Origin: Erysipelotrichaceae bacterium 66202529
Lineage (GTDB): Bacteria; Bacillota_I; Bacilli_A; Erysipelotrichales; Erysipelotrichaceae
Assembly: GCA_017161075.1 (NCBI GenBank)
Contig: CP046174.1
Location: 1,426,001-1,490,000 of the forward strand
Direction: 5' to 3'
DNA: 64,000 nucleotides
Both the position numbers and the translations under genes were made by a program. The notes beneath the pieces were generated by a model. The model was not told where the DNA came from. It worked only from the letters and a program-made list of their open reading frames with translations, and did not search any database. Below are positions 34,307 through 43,112 of the stretch, piece after piece (position 1 is the first letter of the stretch; every line of letters begins with the position of its first letter).

Positions 34307-35098
34307 ATGAAGTATTATGATCAGCATGTACATTCCAGCTTTTCTTTTGATTCCAGGACAGAGCTTGCGGACTATTTGCCGTATGCGAATGATACATTTG
34401 TGACTTGTGAGCATGTAGATTTGGAAAACTCTGCAAATGATTTCAGGGACAGCTGGATGGATTATAAGGCATATTGTGCATATCTTCAGCAGCTGCAGGA
34501 AAAAACGGATATCCAGCTGCTAAAGGGTGTGGAAATCGGCTGGCTTCCTGCACATCATGAGCGGCTTAAACACTGGCTGCAGGATAAACAGTTTGACATC
34601 ATCCTGCTCAGCATCCACCAAAACGGGGTCTTTGATTATATGGATGAGGAGGCGAAGCAGCACGATGCAGCAGAGCTGCTGCACGGTTATTTTCAACAGA
34701 TGCTGGAAGGGGTACAAAGCGATATTCCTGCTAATGTCCTCAGTCATTTTGACTATGTGAACCGGATACAGGGAATGGAAGCAGAGCAGTTCCTTACGGT
34801 TGCGATTCCTTATCTGAAAAAAATCTTTCCCGTGATGATGCAGAGGAATATGGCGTTGGAGCTGAATACCCGCAGTATGTTTCAGTATCACCAGCTACCC
34901 TTATATGAAGCCGTTGTGAAGCTGTATATGGACATGGGAGGCAGCTTATTCACCATGAGCTCAGATGCACACAAAACAGAGGCATATGCTTTTCAATTTG
35001 ATAAAGGCAGAGAGTTTCTGCGACATCATGGTATATCCGCATTGACCGTATTCCAGGGAGGAAGGCCTTATAGCATTTCCTTGGATCAGGAACTATAA
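34307..35098 (+). CDS. PHP-domain histidinol phosphatase-like protein
   Basis: The 263-residue protein belongs to the PHP superfamily of metal-dependent phosphatases. It has the metal ligands DQHVHSSFSFDS at the N-terminus, CEHVDLE, GVEIGWLP, LLSIHQN, LSHFDYV and the final MSSDAH. HisJ/HisK-type histidinol phosphatases have this set and size. No other histidine biosynthesis gene is nearby, so the true substrate may be another phosphate monoester. AGGGAGG precedes the ATG. A small frame follows two bases after the stop. Confidence 0.87.
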   Translation: MKYYDQHVHSSFSFDSRTELADYLPYANDTFVTCEHVDLENSANDFRDSWMDYKAYCAYLQQLQEKTDIQLLKGVEIGWLPAHHERLKHWLQDKQFDIILLSIHQNGVFDYMDEEAKQHDAAELLHGYFQQMLEGVQSDIPANVLSHFDYVNRIQGMEAEQFLTVAIPYLKKIFPVMMQRNMALELNTRSMFQYHQLPLYEAVVKLYMDMGGSLFTMSSDAHKTEAYAFQFDKGREFLRHHGISALTVFQGGRPYSISLDQEL

Positions 35099-35099
35099 A

Positions 35100-35351
35100 A
35101 TGAACTGGCAGAAGTATAGGGAAACAGCGCATTGCGGTTCTATTGGAATCGGATTGCTGGATGGACAATATGTGTGTACGATGTTAAGAGGCAGTAAAAT
35201 ATTTTTTTATAACATCAGACAAGAAGCATACGACACCTTTGAACAATGGAATACGGATAAAGCAGCTTTACAAAGGCTGATGGAACAGGGATATACGTAT
35301 ATCGGTTACTTTTACACATCTCAATTTCAAAAAGCATCATCCCTACAGTAA
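35100..35351 (+). CDS. Small conserved-looking protein of unknown function
   Basis: An 83-residue frame starts just after the phosphatase stop, with AGGAA about eight bases upstream, and ends just before a terminator. The position suggests co-expression. The sequence (IGIGLLDGQYVCTML, YDTFEQWNTDKAALQRLMEQGY) is soluble and shows no motif I know. It could be chance, but the fit between the two signals favours a real gene. Confidence 0.5.
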   Translation: MNWQKYRETAHCGSIGIGLLDGQYVCTMLRGSKIFFYNIRQEAYDTFEQWNTDKAALQRLMEQGYTYIGYFYTSQFQKASSLQ

Positions 35352-35358
35352 TAGGAAA

Positions 35359-35394
35359 ACCTGCATATCATAAGGGATACGCAGGTCTTTTTTT
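35359..35394 (+). terminator. Intrinsic terminator
   Basis: ACCTGC (35359-35364) pairs with GCAGGT (35381-35386), followed by C and seven T. Confidence 0.8.
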
Positions 35395-35588
35395 GTGACA
35401 GGAAAGAGACAGTCCTACAAGGAAGCATCATACAGATTATCAAATGCTTTACTATTGTTTTAATAGCATCATTGAAGAAAATGAAAGCTTCCTTAATAGT
35501 TTATATATCCTGGTTCAGCCAGAGGGATATCCTTGTACTGTTTCAGACGCATAAGCATGTACATTTCACTGTGTCTGCTGTATTATAA

Positions 35589-35921
35589 TCAGCTCTTTAC
35601 CTGTTTTCCATTCCAGTGCATGATACCGCCAAGGTCTTTCACTGAGGCATAGCCGTATTTTTGTAACGTCATGGCTGCCCTGCGGCTTCTGGAACCGCTA
35701 TGGCAGTAGACCAGGATGCTTGTCTGCAGATCAGGCATTTTGTTTTTTACCTCATGCAGCTGCTGCAGCGGCACATTGATACTTCCCTGCAGATGTCCCT
35801 GCGCAAATTCTCTTGGTGTTCTTACATCCATCAGACAGATATCCGGATGATTTCTCTTTAATGCGACACCTTCCGACATGGAAAGGGTAGGGATTTCCTG
35901 CCGTTGTTTGAAAAACAGCAT
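35589..35921 (-). CDS. Single-domain rhodanese-like sulfurtransferase
   Basis: The 110-residue protein is one rhodanese domain with the substrate-fold motif LMDVRTPREFAQGHLQGSINVP and the catalytic loop YCHSGSRSRRA, where the Cys carries sulfane sulfur. It ends in DLGGIMHW. The frame is open to 36011, but that extension lies within the thioredoxin gene; the ATG at 35921, behind GGGG, is the better start. It lies four bases after the thioredoxin stop, so the two act together, probably in thiol or persulfide transfer. It resembles the rhodanese fragment at position 1. Confidence 0.87.
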   Translation of the reverse strand: MLFFKQRQEIPTLSMSEGVALKRNHPDICLMDVRTPREFAQGHLQGSINVPLQQLHEVKNKMPDLQTSILVYCHSGSRSRRAAMTLQKYGYASVKDLGGIMHWNGKQVKS

Positions 35922-35925
35922 TGCT

Positions 35926-36234
35926 TTATTCCCCAATCCAGGATTTGAGCTGACCCAGGGAGTGGTAGCCGCTGATGCTTCCCTGAATGGATCCGTCCTG
36001 CATATAGACAAGGGTTGGGATGCTCATAACCTGAAACATACCGGCTAGCTGTGGTTCCTCATCAATATTGATTTTTACGACCTTGGTATGTGCAGCCTCA
36101 TCACTCAGCTGTTCGATTACCGGCTTCAGCATCTGGCAGGGTCCGCACCAGTCTGCATAGAAATCAATCAGAACCGGCTCCTTGCTGTTCATAACTTCAT
36201 TTTCGTAATTGTTACTTGTTACATGTATTGTCAT
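35926..36234 (-). CDS. trxA: Thioredoxin
   Basis: The 102-residue protein has the thioredoxin active site WCGPC in DFYADWCGPCQMLKP and the cis-proline region MSIPTLVYMQDG. It reduces protein disulfides in the cytoplasm and is recharged by a thioredoxin reductase not present in the window. Full length, with an AAGGAGG site before the ATG. It is co-transcribed with the rhodanese gene downstream. This thioredoxin-rhodanese pair could return electrons to the rhodanese persulfide. Confidence 0.93.
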   Translation of the reverse strand: MTIHVTSNNYENEVMNSKEPVLIDFYADWCGPCQMLKPVIEQLSDEAAHTKVVKINIDEEPQLAGMFQVMSIPTLVYMQDGSIQGSISGYHSLGQLKSWIGE

Positions 36235-36761
36235 ATGAATGACCTCCTTCTTGCTTTATCTTACGCAATAAGCATACAATTCGCGAACAGAAAGTTCCGT
36301 GACTTTATCACATAACGCATAGATAAGGCATAACACCAGAATTACTTAACGTATATTGTTTCTTTCATCGTGTTGCCGTATAATGGACAATGGATATTGA
36401 CAAAAGAAAAAAGGGAATTCTAAGGTTCTCAAGGATAGGGTGTATCTGCTATGGAACGCTTTTGAGTTTCTGCGGGCAATAATGGCTGCTGTTGGTAATG
36501 AATAAGACGGCTGATGATTTTCATGCTGATTACATGGTGAAGGTGGCGTGCGGATAGGATAAAATACACAGGTATTTCAAGAACAGCCGTAGCCGCCTCA
36601 TGGTATGGTGTTGCTGATGAAGAAGACAGGTATCATCGCCATACGCAAGGGAGCGCAAACATCCTGATTCAAACAGCAGAGCTTTCCAACTATTGCACAT
36701 TTGTGGAGGCTGACAGAAGCCATGATGAGTCTGTATCCCGGCAAAAGAAAGGAGACATTAT
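36235..36761. other. Intergenic stretch of 527 bp without a gene
   Basis: The sequence between the divergent thioredoxin and ferredoxin genes has moderate GC in its second half and several stops in all frames. I see no family motif, tRNA or strong hairpin. It may be a decayed gene. A GAAAGGAG ribosome site ends it. Confidence 0.45.
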
Positions 36762-37529
36762 ATGTCCTGTTATGCTATGATATTTAGTCCCTGTGGTGGT
36801 ACAGAGCATATCGTTCATGCTTTTTGTAAGGAGTGGAAAGAGGAGGTTATCGAAATCGATCTCAGTAATCCTGATTGCACAGGAAAAAATACGCCGTTAT
36901 GTGAGAAGGATATCTGCATCATTGCGATGCCATCCTATGGGGGGAGAGCACCAGAGGCGGCATTGCAGCGTCTGCAGGCAATTCAGGGAAATCATGCTGC
37001 GGCCATTCTGATCTGCAGCTATGGTAACCGTGCTTATGAGGATACCCTTCTGGAAATGAAGGAAAGTGCGCAGGCCTGTGGATTTGTATGCAGGGCAGCG
37101 GTTGCCGCTGTTGCAGAGCATTCCATCATGCATGTATATGGTACTGCACGTCCGGATGCACAGGATCAAAAGGAGCTTGCAGCCTTTGGCTGTGCAGTAA
37201 AGGAACACCTGAAAAACGAAATTGATTCCGGAACACAGCTTTTCGTACCAGGCAATCATCCGTATAAAAGCTATGGCGGTGTACCATTGAAGCCGCTCAC
37301 GGATAAGCGTTGTACCTCCTGTGGTCTGTGTGCCGCAAAATGTCCAGTGCAGGCTATTTCCAGGGAGCATCCGAATAAAACGGATACAGATACCTGTATT
37401 TCGTGTATGCGCTGCATTGCAATCTGTCCCATGCATGCCCGCAGTCTGCATAAGCTGTTGCTGGCTGCTTCTGTCAAAAAGCTGAAAAAGGCCTGTGAAA
37501 CGAGAAAAAACAACGATTTGTTTCTGTGA
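36762..37529 (+). CDS. EFR1-family flavodoxin-ferredoxin protein
   Basis: The 255-residue protein has an N-terminal flavodoxin-like region (FSPCGGTEHIV, IAMPSYGGRAP, ILICSYGNRAYEDTL) and a C-terminal pair of [4Fe-4S] ferredoxin motifs (CTSCGLCAAKCPVQAI and CISCMRCIAICPMHA). This layout defines the EFR1 group found in anaerobes. It moves electrons between unknown partners in the cytoplasm. Both clusters have four cysteines. The start has GGAG. It is monocistronic. Confidence 0.88.
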   Translation: MSCYAMIFSPCGGTEHIVHAFCKEWKEEVIEIDLSNPDCTGKNTPLCEKDICIIAMPSYGGRAPEAALQRLQAIQGNHAAAILICSYGNRAYEDTLLEMKESAQACGFVCRAAVAAVAEHSIMHVYGTARPDAQDQKELAAFGCAVKEHLKNEIDSGTQLFVPGNHPYKSYGGVPLKPLTDKRCTSCGLCAAKCPVQAISREHPNKTDTDTCISCMRCIAICPMHARSLHKLLLAASVKKLKKACETRKNNDLFL

Positions 37530-37928
37530 ACAAGCCTTGTAAATACAACAGCACTTTTACAATCACAGAATAATTTCAGGTGAGCATTTCAGGAAATCAG
37601 CTATCATTTCATTCATCTGTATGCTGTTATGCCCTCCTGAGCTATGCAGTAGAAGGGCATTGGATTACTTTCTTATATCGTTCTGGACTCTTACCCATTC
37701 CACAGAGAGTATAAATCAAACAGAGCTTGCATATTGTATACCGCTTATGCCTTTATGGTTTGCTGGGGTTTCGTATATTGTTTGAAAGCTGTTATCATGC
37801 TGTTGTATAAGCTATGGACTGGCTGTGCATACTGTCTTAGATGGCTGTCATACAGACGGTATGCAGAGTAAATAACAGGAAATTCTGTTAAAAGTATGCT
37901 ATGATGATAAAAAGATAGGAGTGATCAT
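37530..37928. other. Intergenic stretch of 399 bp without a gene
   Basis: No convincing coding frame, tRNA or repeat is seen. A TATGATGATAA stretch near 37900 and the AGGAG site at 37917-37921 belong to the start of the next gene. Confidence 0.45.
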
Positions 37929-38141
37929 ATGAAAAAAACGTTTCAGGTAGAGGGTATGATGTGTCAGCACTGTGAACAGCGCGTCAATAAGGCAGTTATG
38001 AATATCGCTGGTGTGACAGCCTGTAGGGCAAGTGCTGATTCAGGAATTGCAGAGGTGGAATTTGATGAGCAGCAGACAAATGCTGCCGCTATTTCCCAGG
38101 CAATCGAAGATACCGGATATGATGTAAAAGGGGAGGTCTAG
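37929..38141 (+). CDS. Heavy-metal-associated domain protein (CopZ-like)
   Basis: The 70-residue protein is one HMA domain with the metal-binding motif GMMCQHCEQRV (MxCxxC). It typically binds Cu(I) and hands it to a P-type ATPase or a regulator. None of these is in the window, so the chaperone is isolated. The C-terminal AIEDTGYDVKGEV is typical of the fold. AGGAG precedes the ATG and a terminator follows. Copper is the usual ligand; zinc or another metal is possible. Confidence 0.88.
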   Translation: MKKTFQVEGMMCQHCEQRVNKAVMNIAGVTACRASADSGIAEVEFDEQQTNAAAISQAIEDTGYDVKGEV

Positions 38142-38210
38142 CAAGGAATCGGGCAGCTTTATGCAGCCTTCAGCTATTCGCCCTTCCATCGAAAAAGGAT
38201 ATAGAAAACA

Positions 38211-38235
38211 GCGCCTTTTATATAAGGCGTTTTTC
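38211..38235 (+). terminator. Intrinsic terminator after the HMA gene
   Basis: CGCCTT (38212-38217) pairs with AAGGCG (38224-38229), followed by TTTTTC. Confidence 0.75.
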
Positions 38236-38412
38236 AATTTATTTGAAATAGCAAATGATTAGAATAATACTGTATAAAGGCTGAAAAAGCTCTCCTAGTA
38301 TCATGACAGTTTGTGGTGAGCGCAGTCTGCAGTGCTAAGGGATTCATATGCAGTATCTATGAAAGCTGTCTTCTTTATGGTATAGTAAAGAAAATAGCAA
38401 AAGGGAGGAAAA

Positions 38413-39060
38413 ATGATGGAAAAAAGGATTGCAGTACTGGTGTATCCACAGTTTAGTTTGCAGGAGGTTACAAACCTGATGTATTTATTTCGCTGGAATT
38501 ATGAAATCATGACTGACATTGTATACACGGATAAAGAACCTGTTCAAAGTGAGGAGGGTGTAAGTGTATTGCCGGATAAAACTTGCTCTGAATTTCATGC
38601 AGAAGACTATAAATGTCTGATACTTCCAGGGTGCAGTGATATTCGTGATGCTATCCATAATCAAAAGCTGAAGATGTTTTTAGAATCCTTTCGTGATAAT
38701 ACTGATTTCCTGATTGGAGCGATTTGTTCAGGGCCGGTATTTCTGGCACAGGCAGGCTTGCTACAGGGAAAACGCTATACGGATTCCCTGTTTGTTGAAA
38801 TGAGAGAGCAATTTCCATTTATAGAGGAGCAGAATTTCATCGCTGCACCTGTCGTAGAGTCTGAAAATATCATCACTGCAGGAGGCAGTGCCTTCAACGA
38901 TTTCGCTGTTCATATTGCACGGAAGCTCGGATATGAATGTCCGGACCATATTTTATCCGGTTATATGGATGATTGGAAACAAGAGGATTATATGCATCAT
39001 CTTTCGCAGGAAGACAACCAGGAATTTCAAAACAATTTTCATGATTTACTCAAAAAATAA
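38413..39060 (+). CDS. DJ-1/PfpI family protein
   Basis: The 215-residue protein has the DJ-1/PfpI class I amidotransferase-like fold. It starts KRIAVLVYPQFSLQEV, has the nucleophile elbow GAICSGPVFLAQAGL with the conserved Cys, and ITAGGSAFNDFAVHIAR late in the fold. Members act as glyoxalases, deglycases or stress proteins; the substrate cannot be told. A GGAGG site lies before the ATGATG start, so either ATG may be used. It is monocistronic, with a long inverted repeat after it. Confidence 0.85.
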   Translation: MMEKRIAVLVYPQFSLQEVTNLMYLFRWNYEIMTDIVYTDKEPVQSEEGVSVLPDKTCSEFHAEDYKCLILPGCSDIRDAIHNQKLKMFLESFRDNTDFLIGAICSGPVFLAQAGLLQGKRYTDSLFVEMREQFPFIEEQNFIAAPVVESENIITAGGSAFNDFAVHIARKLGYECPDHILSGYMDDWKQEDYMHHLSQEDNQEFQNNFHDLLKK

Positions 39061-39150
39061 ATATGAGCTTATAAAAAGTATGTACTAGCTTCCTTCAAAA
39101 TATCGTCTTTAAGGATGAATACTTTCGACTGCTGATATTTTACGCAATAA

Positions 39151-39220
39151 AAAAAGACTGTTCTGATAGCGATTGGTATTCTATAACAAATAGAAAATCA
39201 CAACGGATGACAGTCTTTTT
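39151..39220. terminator. Long inverted repeat, bidirectional terminator
   Basis: AAAAAGACTGT (39151-39161) and ACAGTCTTTTT (39210-39220) are perfect complements between two convergent genes, with A and T runs that suit both directions. Confidence 0.75.
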
Positions 39221-39245
39221 TATTTGTTTTCTAATGAATCCACTC

Positions 39246-39962
39246 TTATAGATGCGTGGATCCGCAGGAATGTCCATGTCCCTCATGGGTTTTGCAGGTA
39301 TGTCCCTCTCCATGGTGAGAGCAGTGCACATCCGGGTTGTATTGCAGACTGCCGTTTAGAAAGGATGCCACCTGTGCATCAGCAGCTCCGCAGGCACCGC
39401 CATACAGTTGAATACCGGCTTCTGCCAGGGCATTCTTGGCACCGCCTCCAATACCGCCGCAAATCAGTGTATCCACCTGGTTTGCTTTCAATAAGGTAAC
39501 CAGAGCGCTGTGTCCGCTTCCCTTGGTATCAAGCAGCTCTGTTGCTGTAATTTCATGATCCTTTATCTCATAAAGCTTAAACATCTGTGTGTGTCCAAAA
39601 TGCTGAAACACCTGTCCGTTTTCATACGTAACTGCTATTTTCATCGTATCATCTCCTGTAGGTTTATTTGTAAGGTCAAGCTGATAATTACCCCCGGTAA
39701 TTGTAATAGCACTGCCCTCCACAAGAAAGCGTGCCAGCTTGCATCTTGCCTCATCATATAGCAGCTGTACACTGCCTCTGCTGGTCATCATACGCTGCGC
39801 ACATTCTGCCTGATTCAACCCTACATAGTCAATAAGCCGCAGGGTTTCGTATTCCTCAATGCTCATATTGATATGACTGGCAGGAATCTTTCCTTCTGTT
39901 GGAATAAAAGCAGAATAGGCAGGAAGGGAAGATACACATTTCTTTTTACATGGTCTTGGCAT
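39246..39962 (-). CDS. DUF134-NifX/NifB-type fusion with His/Cys-rich tail
   Basis: The 238-residue protein has three parts. Residues about 1-95 are a DUF134 DNA-binding-like domain (MPRPCKKKCV, SIEEYETLRLIDY, LNQAECAQRMMTSRGSVQ). Residues about 105-210 are a dinitrogenase iron-molybdenum cofactor (NifX/NafY-like) domain (KIAVTYENGQVFQHFGHTQMF, ICGGIGGGAKNAL). The end is rich in His and Cys (HCSHHGEGHTCKTHEGHGH), suited to binding metal. Such proteins are common in anaerobes without nitrogenase and may handle iron-sulfur or molybdenum cofactors. The start at 39962 has GAGGAG; the frame extends six codons further. Confidence 0.85.
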   Translation of the reverse strand: MPRPCKKKCVSSLPAYSAFIPTEGKIPASHINMSIEEYETLRLIDYVGLNQAECAQRMMTSRGSVQLLYDEARCKLARFLVEGSAITITGGNYQLDLTNKPTGDDTMKIAVTYENGQVFQHFGHTQMFKLYEIKDHEITATELLDTKGSGHSALVTLLKANQVDTLICGGIGGGAKNALAEAGIQLYGGACGAADAQVASFLNGSLQYNPDVHCSHHGEGHTCKTHEGHGHSCGSTHL

Positions 39963-40504
39963 CTTATCAGCTCCTCGCATCTATCATACGCCTGTTATTT
40001 GCATATGTCAATAATAGAATTATATAACTTCTTTTGTATATAGCTGCACCCTAGATGCAGATTTAGATTGGTTAACAGAAAGTGGCTAAGTAGCAAACGT
40101 AAGGATAGCTCAACAGACTTGTTGCCATAACAATTCTCTGCGTACAGTCAGTAATTCATATAAAAAACTCCTTTCATAACAATCAGGGTCTTACTCAAAA
40201 ACTGTTTCGTGCATCTTTCCATATAGGGATTTGTATCAAATACAGAAATAATGAGAAAAGCGTAAGCATGCGACTGCTAAGGATGGAGTTTTTTTGTATA
40301 TGTGTTAGGTCAATACAAGCAGATAAAAAAGGGTTAGCCCTGTAACATACCAGATTCATCATAAGGCAGGATATGACAGGATAAATAAAAGTATAGGCTT
40401 CATACAAGTTTTACAGGATGGATAATTAAACAAATCAATAGCATTTTATACCGATATCATACAGGATATACAGGGTTAAATACATACTAGAGAATTATGC
40501 AGGG
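39963..40504. other. Intergenic stretch of 542 bp without a gene
   Basis: The sequence is AT-rich with no convincing coding frame, tRNA or strong hairpin. It lies between two minus-strand genes, so part of it must hold the promoter of the gene ending at 39246. Confidence 0.45.
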
Positions 40505-41617
40505 TTAATACAAAGCCTGATAGATATCCTGAATATCCTCTTTTGAGAGTGGGACTGCACTGTTGGTAAGCAGCCGCTGCTGAGTTTTAATGACGCTATC
40601 TGTGAAGGCTGTGATTTCAGCCTCCTGCATGCCATATTCCCGTAACGGTCTTTTGGGCAGCAGTGAAGAAAACAAAGCCTCCATTTGTGGAAATACTTCC
40701 TCACTCGTACAGGAAAGCGCATCACAGAACAGCTCCTTTACAGCTCTTACACTATCCTGCTTCAGATTTTCATATTTTTGAAAAACCGCTGTGAAGAATT
40801 GATAATTCGCTTCTCCGTGTGTTACGTGATAAATACCGGAGAGCGGATAGCTTAGTGCATGGATCGCACCGGTACCGGTATTGCCGAATGCAATCCCTGC
40901 AAAATTGCTTGCCCGCATAAAGTCATCCAAAAGTGCCAGACGTGCCTCTTTCCCCTCCTTGGCGATAATCTGAAAGCCGTGCAGCAGCAGACGAATTGCC
41001 TCCTTACTGAACAACTGTGTATAGGCGTTGGATTTTGGTGATACGTAGGATTCACTCGCATGAATCAATGCATCAATGCCGCTTGTCACAAAGTAGAAAA
41101 ACGGCAGCCTGGATAACAGCTCGGGAATTAAAACAGCCTGGTCGGGATACAAAGCATCGACAGCTAATCCAAGCTTCGTCTGCAGCGCTGTCAGCTCACA
41201 GATGGAAATACGGCTGACTTCCGAGCCGGAGCCGCAGGTAGTTGGAATGGCTATCAGCTCCCTGCATTTATCCAATGCACAGTTCTGCAAAAACATATCC
41301 TGTGCACTGGCAGCACCCTTAAATACAAACAGCTTGGCACAATCTATGACACTGCCTCCTCCGATGGCAATAATGCGTTTGGGCTGTACCCTTCGCATAT
41401 CCTTCAGCATGGCATCCAGCATTTGATCATCCGGCTCGCCTCTGCCGTAATCACTGTGGTATACGACATGTGCCTGACTATCGGCATCCTGAAAAAAGGT
41501 CTCATAGATACTGCGACTTGCGAGTATGTAATCATCTCTTTGAAAGGAAAACGCCTGCAGGAATTCCTTCACCGTTGCATACTGCACAATTTTTGTTTTT
41601 TGTTGAAATACGTCCAT
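40505..41617 (-). CDS. 4hbD: Iron-containing alcohol dehydrogenase, 4-hydroxybutyrate dehydrogenase-like
   Basis: The 370-residue protein is a group III (iron-dependent) alcohol dehydrogenase. It has IAIGGGSVIDCAK for NAD binding and the metal-ligand segments DALIHASESYVSP and HALSYPLSGIYHVTHGEANYQFF. The stretches around PTTCGSGSEVSRISI, ASNFAGIAFGNTGTGAIHALSYPL and the end KTQQRLLTNSAVPLS closely resemble clostridial 4-hydroxybutyrate dehydrogenase as I remember it. It would convert succinate semialdehyde and 4-hydroxybutyrate with NADH. No other gene of that pathway is next to it. An AGGAG-type site precedes the ATG. Confidence 0.82.
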   Translation of the reverse strand: MDVFQQKTKIVQYATVKEFLQAFSFQRDDYILASRSIYETFFQDADSQAHVVYHSDYGRGEPDDQMLDAMLKDMRRVQPKRIIAIGGGSVIDCAKLFVFKGAASAQDMFLQNCALDKCRELIAIPTTCGSGSEVSRISICELTALQTKLGLAVDALYPDQAVLIPELLSRLPFFYFVTSGIDALIHASESYVSPKSNAYTQLFSKEAIRLLLHGFQIIAKEGKEARLALLDDFMRASNFAGIAFGNTGTGAIHALSYPLSGIYHVTHGEANYQFFTAVFQKYENLKQDSVRAVKELFCDALSCTSEEVFPQMEALFSSLLPKRPLREYGMQEAEITAFTDSVIKTQQRLLTNSAVPLSKEDIQDIYQALY

Positions 41618-41754
41618 AATCTTCTCCTTTTTCTGTAATCTGTAACCATTGTAGCAGGTTTCTAATAGAATTTATCGTTCATTTCACAAAAAATTCATAT
41701 TTCCGTCATGAGAAATCCGTTCACCTTATGTAAGCTATAGCCGAGGTGATAAAT

Positions 41755-42459
41755 ATGACACAGGTCATACAGAGAATTGAAAAGAAATATCTGCTGGATG
41801 CAAAGCAGTGTACAAGTTTACTGAACCGCATCCGTTCCTATATCTCAGAGGATATCTATCCGGCCAGCTCCATTTATAATCTGTATCTGGATACGGAACG
41901 CTTCGATCTGATTCATCGTTCTATGGAAAAGCCGCCCTTTAAGGAAAAACTGCGCATCCGCAGCTATGAGCCTATCCTTTCTGATGAGGCTTCTGTCTTC
42001 TTGGAAATCAAACGAAAATATGCGGCAACGGTCTGCAAGCGCAGAATGCAGCTGCGTTATAAGGACTGCATGGCGTTTTTAAACAAGCCAAGTCTGAAAA
42101 CCGGACAAATTGAAAAGGAGCTGTCCTATACACTGCGGCAATATCAGGTGCAGCCTAGAATTTTTTTGGCATATGATCGTATTTCCTATGTTGGTATACA
42201 GGAGCCTCAGCTTCGCATCACGATTGATGCACATATTCGCAGCCGCTTTGAGCAGCTATGCCTTGCGGACAATGCGTATAATGAAAGCTTATTTCCTACG
42301 GATATGCTTCTCTTGGAAATCAAGGCCGTTCGCTGCTATCCGCTCTGGCTGAGCAGAGCTTTATCAGATGAAAAGCTGTATCCTACCTCCTTTTCCAAGG
42401 TAGGACAGGTATTTTATAAAAAAGAAAAAGGAGAATTATTATGTTTACGAGCATCCTGA
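41755..42459 (+). CDS. VTC-domain protein (polyphosphate polymerase-like)
   Basis: The 234-residue protein has the VTC/CYTH-type tunnel domain: RIEKKYLLDA at the start, IYNLYLDTERFDLIHRSM, KEKLRIRSYE, VFLEIKRKY and LLLEIKAVR. These basic and acidic residues bind phosphate and metal. In yeast the domain makes polyphosphate from ATP; the bacterial role is unproved. I start it at the ATG at 41755 behind GAGGTGAT; a GTG at 41746 is also in frame. It overlaps the next gene by 19 bp, and the three genes to 44838 are one operon. Confidence 0.85.
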   Translation: MTQVIQRIEKKYLLDAKQCTSLLNRIRSYISEDIYPASSIYNLYLDTERFDLIHRSMEKPPFKEKLRIRSYEPILSDEASVFLEIKRKYAATVCKRRMQLRYKDCMAFLNKPSLKTGQIEKELSYTLRQYQVQPRIFLAYDRISYVGIQEPQLRITIDAHIRSRFEQLCLADNAYNESLFPTDMLLLEIKAVRCYPLWLSRALSDEKLYPTSFSKVGQVFYKKEKGELLCLRAS

Positions 42460-43112
42460 ATCTGGAACAGGGACTGACAATCTTAGATGGAGTAATCTGC
42501 TGCAGCAGTGCGCTTGCTATGGGAATTGTCATCGCCTGGTTTTACCGAAGGCTGGGGTATTCCTCTCACAGCTTTACCGTTACACTGGCTCTGCTGCCAT
42601 CTCTTGTCCAATTTGTCATTATGATGGTCAATGGTAATCTCGGTACCGGAATCGCGGTCGTTGGAGCATTCTCGCTTGTCCGCTTTCGCTCCTTACCCGG
42701 CAGCAGTAAGGAAATTCTATTCATTTTCTTTTCCATGGCAATTGGCCTGGCAATCGGTATGGGCTATGTCAGCTTTGCGGCCTTCATGACCATTGTTGTC
42801 AGTATCAGTGCCTGGCTGCTGTTTGCTGTGCTGCAGCCTCGGGATTTGTTACTGTATAAGGAATTGAAAATCGTAATTCCGGAGGATTTGGATTACACAG
42901 AAATATTTGACGATATCTTTGCGTGTTATTGTAAACAGGCAGAGCTTGTACGTGTAAAAACGATTCAGCTTGGCGCCATGCTGGAGCTGACCTATCATGC
43001 GGAATTGAAGGAAGTTAAGCAGGAGAAGAAAATGGTGGATGATATTCGCTGCCGCAATGGCAATCTGAATATTATTGTGGCAAAAAGGCAGGCGATGCAG
43101 CATGAGTTATAA
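42441..43112 (+). CDS. DUF4956 membrane protein
   Basis: The 223-residue protein has four predicted transmembrane helices in its first 130 residues and a cytoplasmic C-terminal domain. The motif VGAFSLVRFRSLPGSSKE and following GLAIGMGY are typical of DUF4956. This family is often encoded beside VTC-domain and beta-helix surface proteins, as here, and the three probably work together. The biochemical role is unknown. The gene overlaps both neighbours. Confidence 0.85.
   Translation: MFTSILNLEQGLTILDGVICCSSALAMGIVIAWFYRRLGYSSHSFTVTLALLPSLVQFVIMMVNGNLGTGIAVVGAFSLVRFRSLPGSSKEILFIFFSMAIGLAIGMGYVSFAAFMTIVVSISAWLLFAVLQPRDLLLYKELKIVIPEDLDYTEIFDDIFACYCKQAELVRVKTIQLGAMLELTYHAELKEVKQEKKMVDDIRCRNGNLNIIVAKRQAMQHEL

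Noticed and set aside
36235..36761. Decayed gene between thioredoxin and ferredoxin genes
   Set aside because: No motif or frame could be followed across it; reported only as gene-free.
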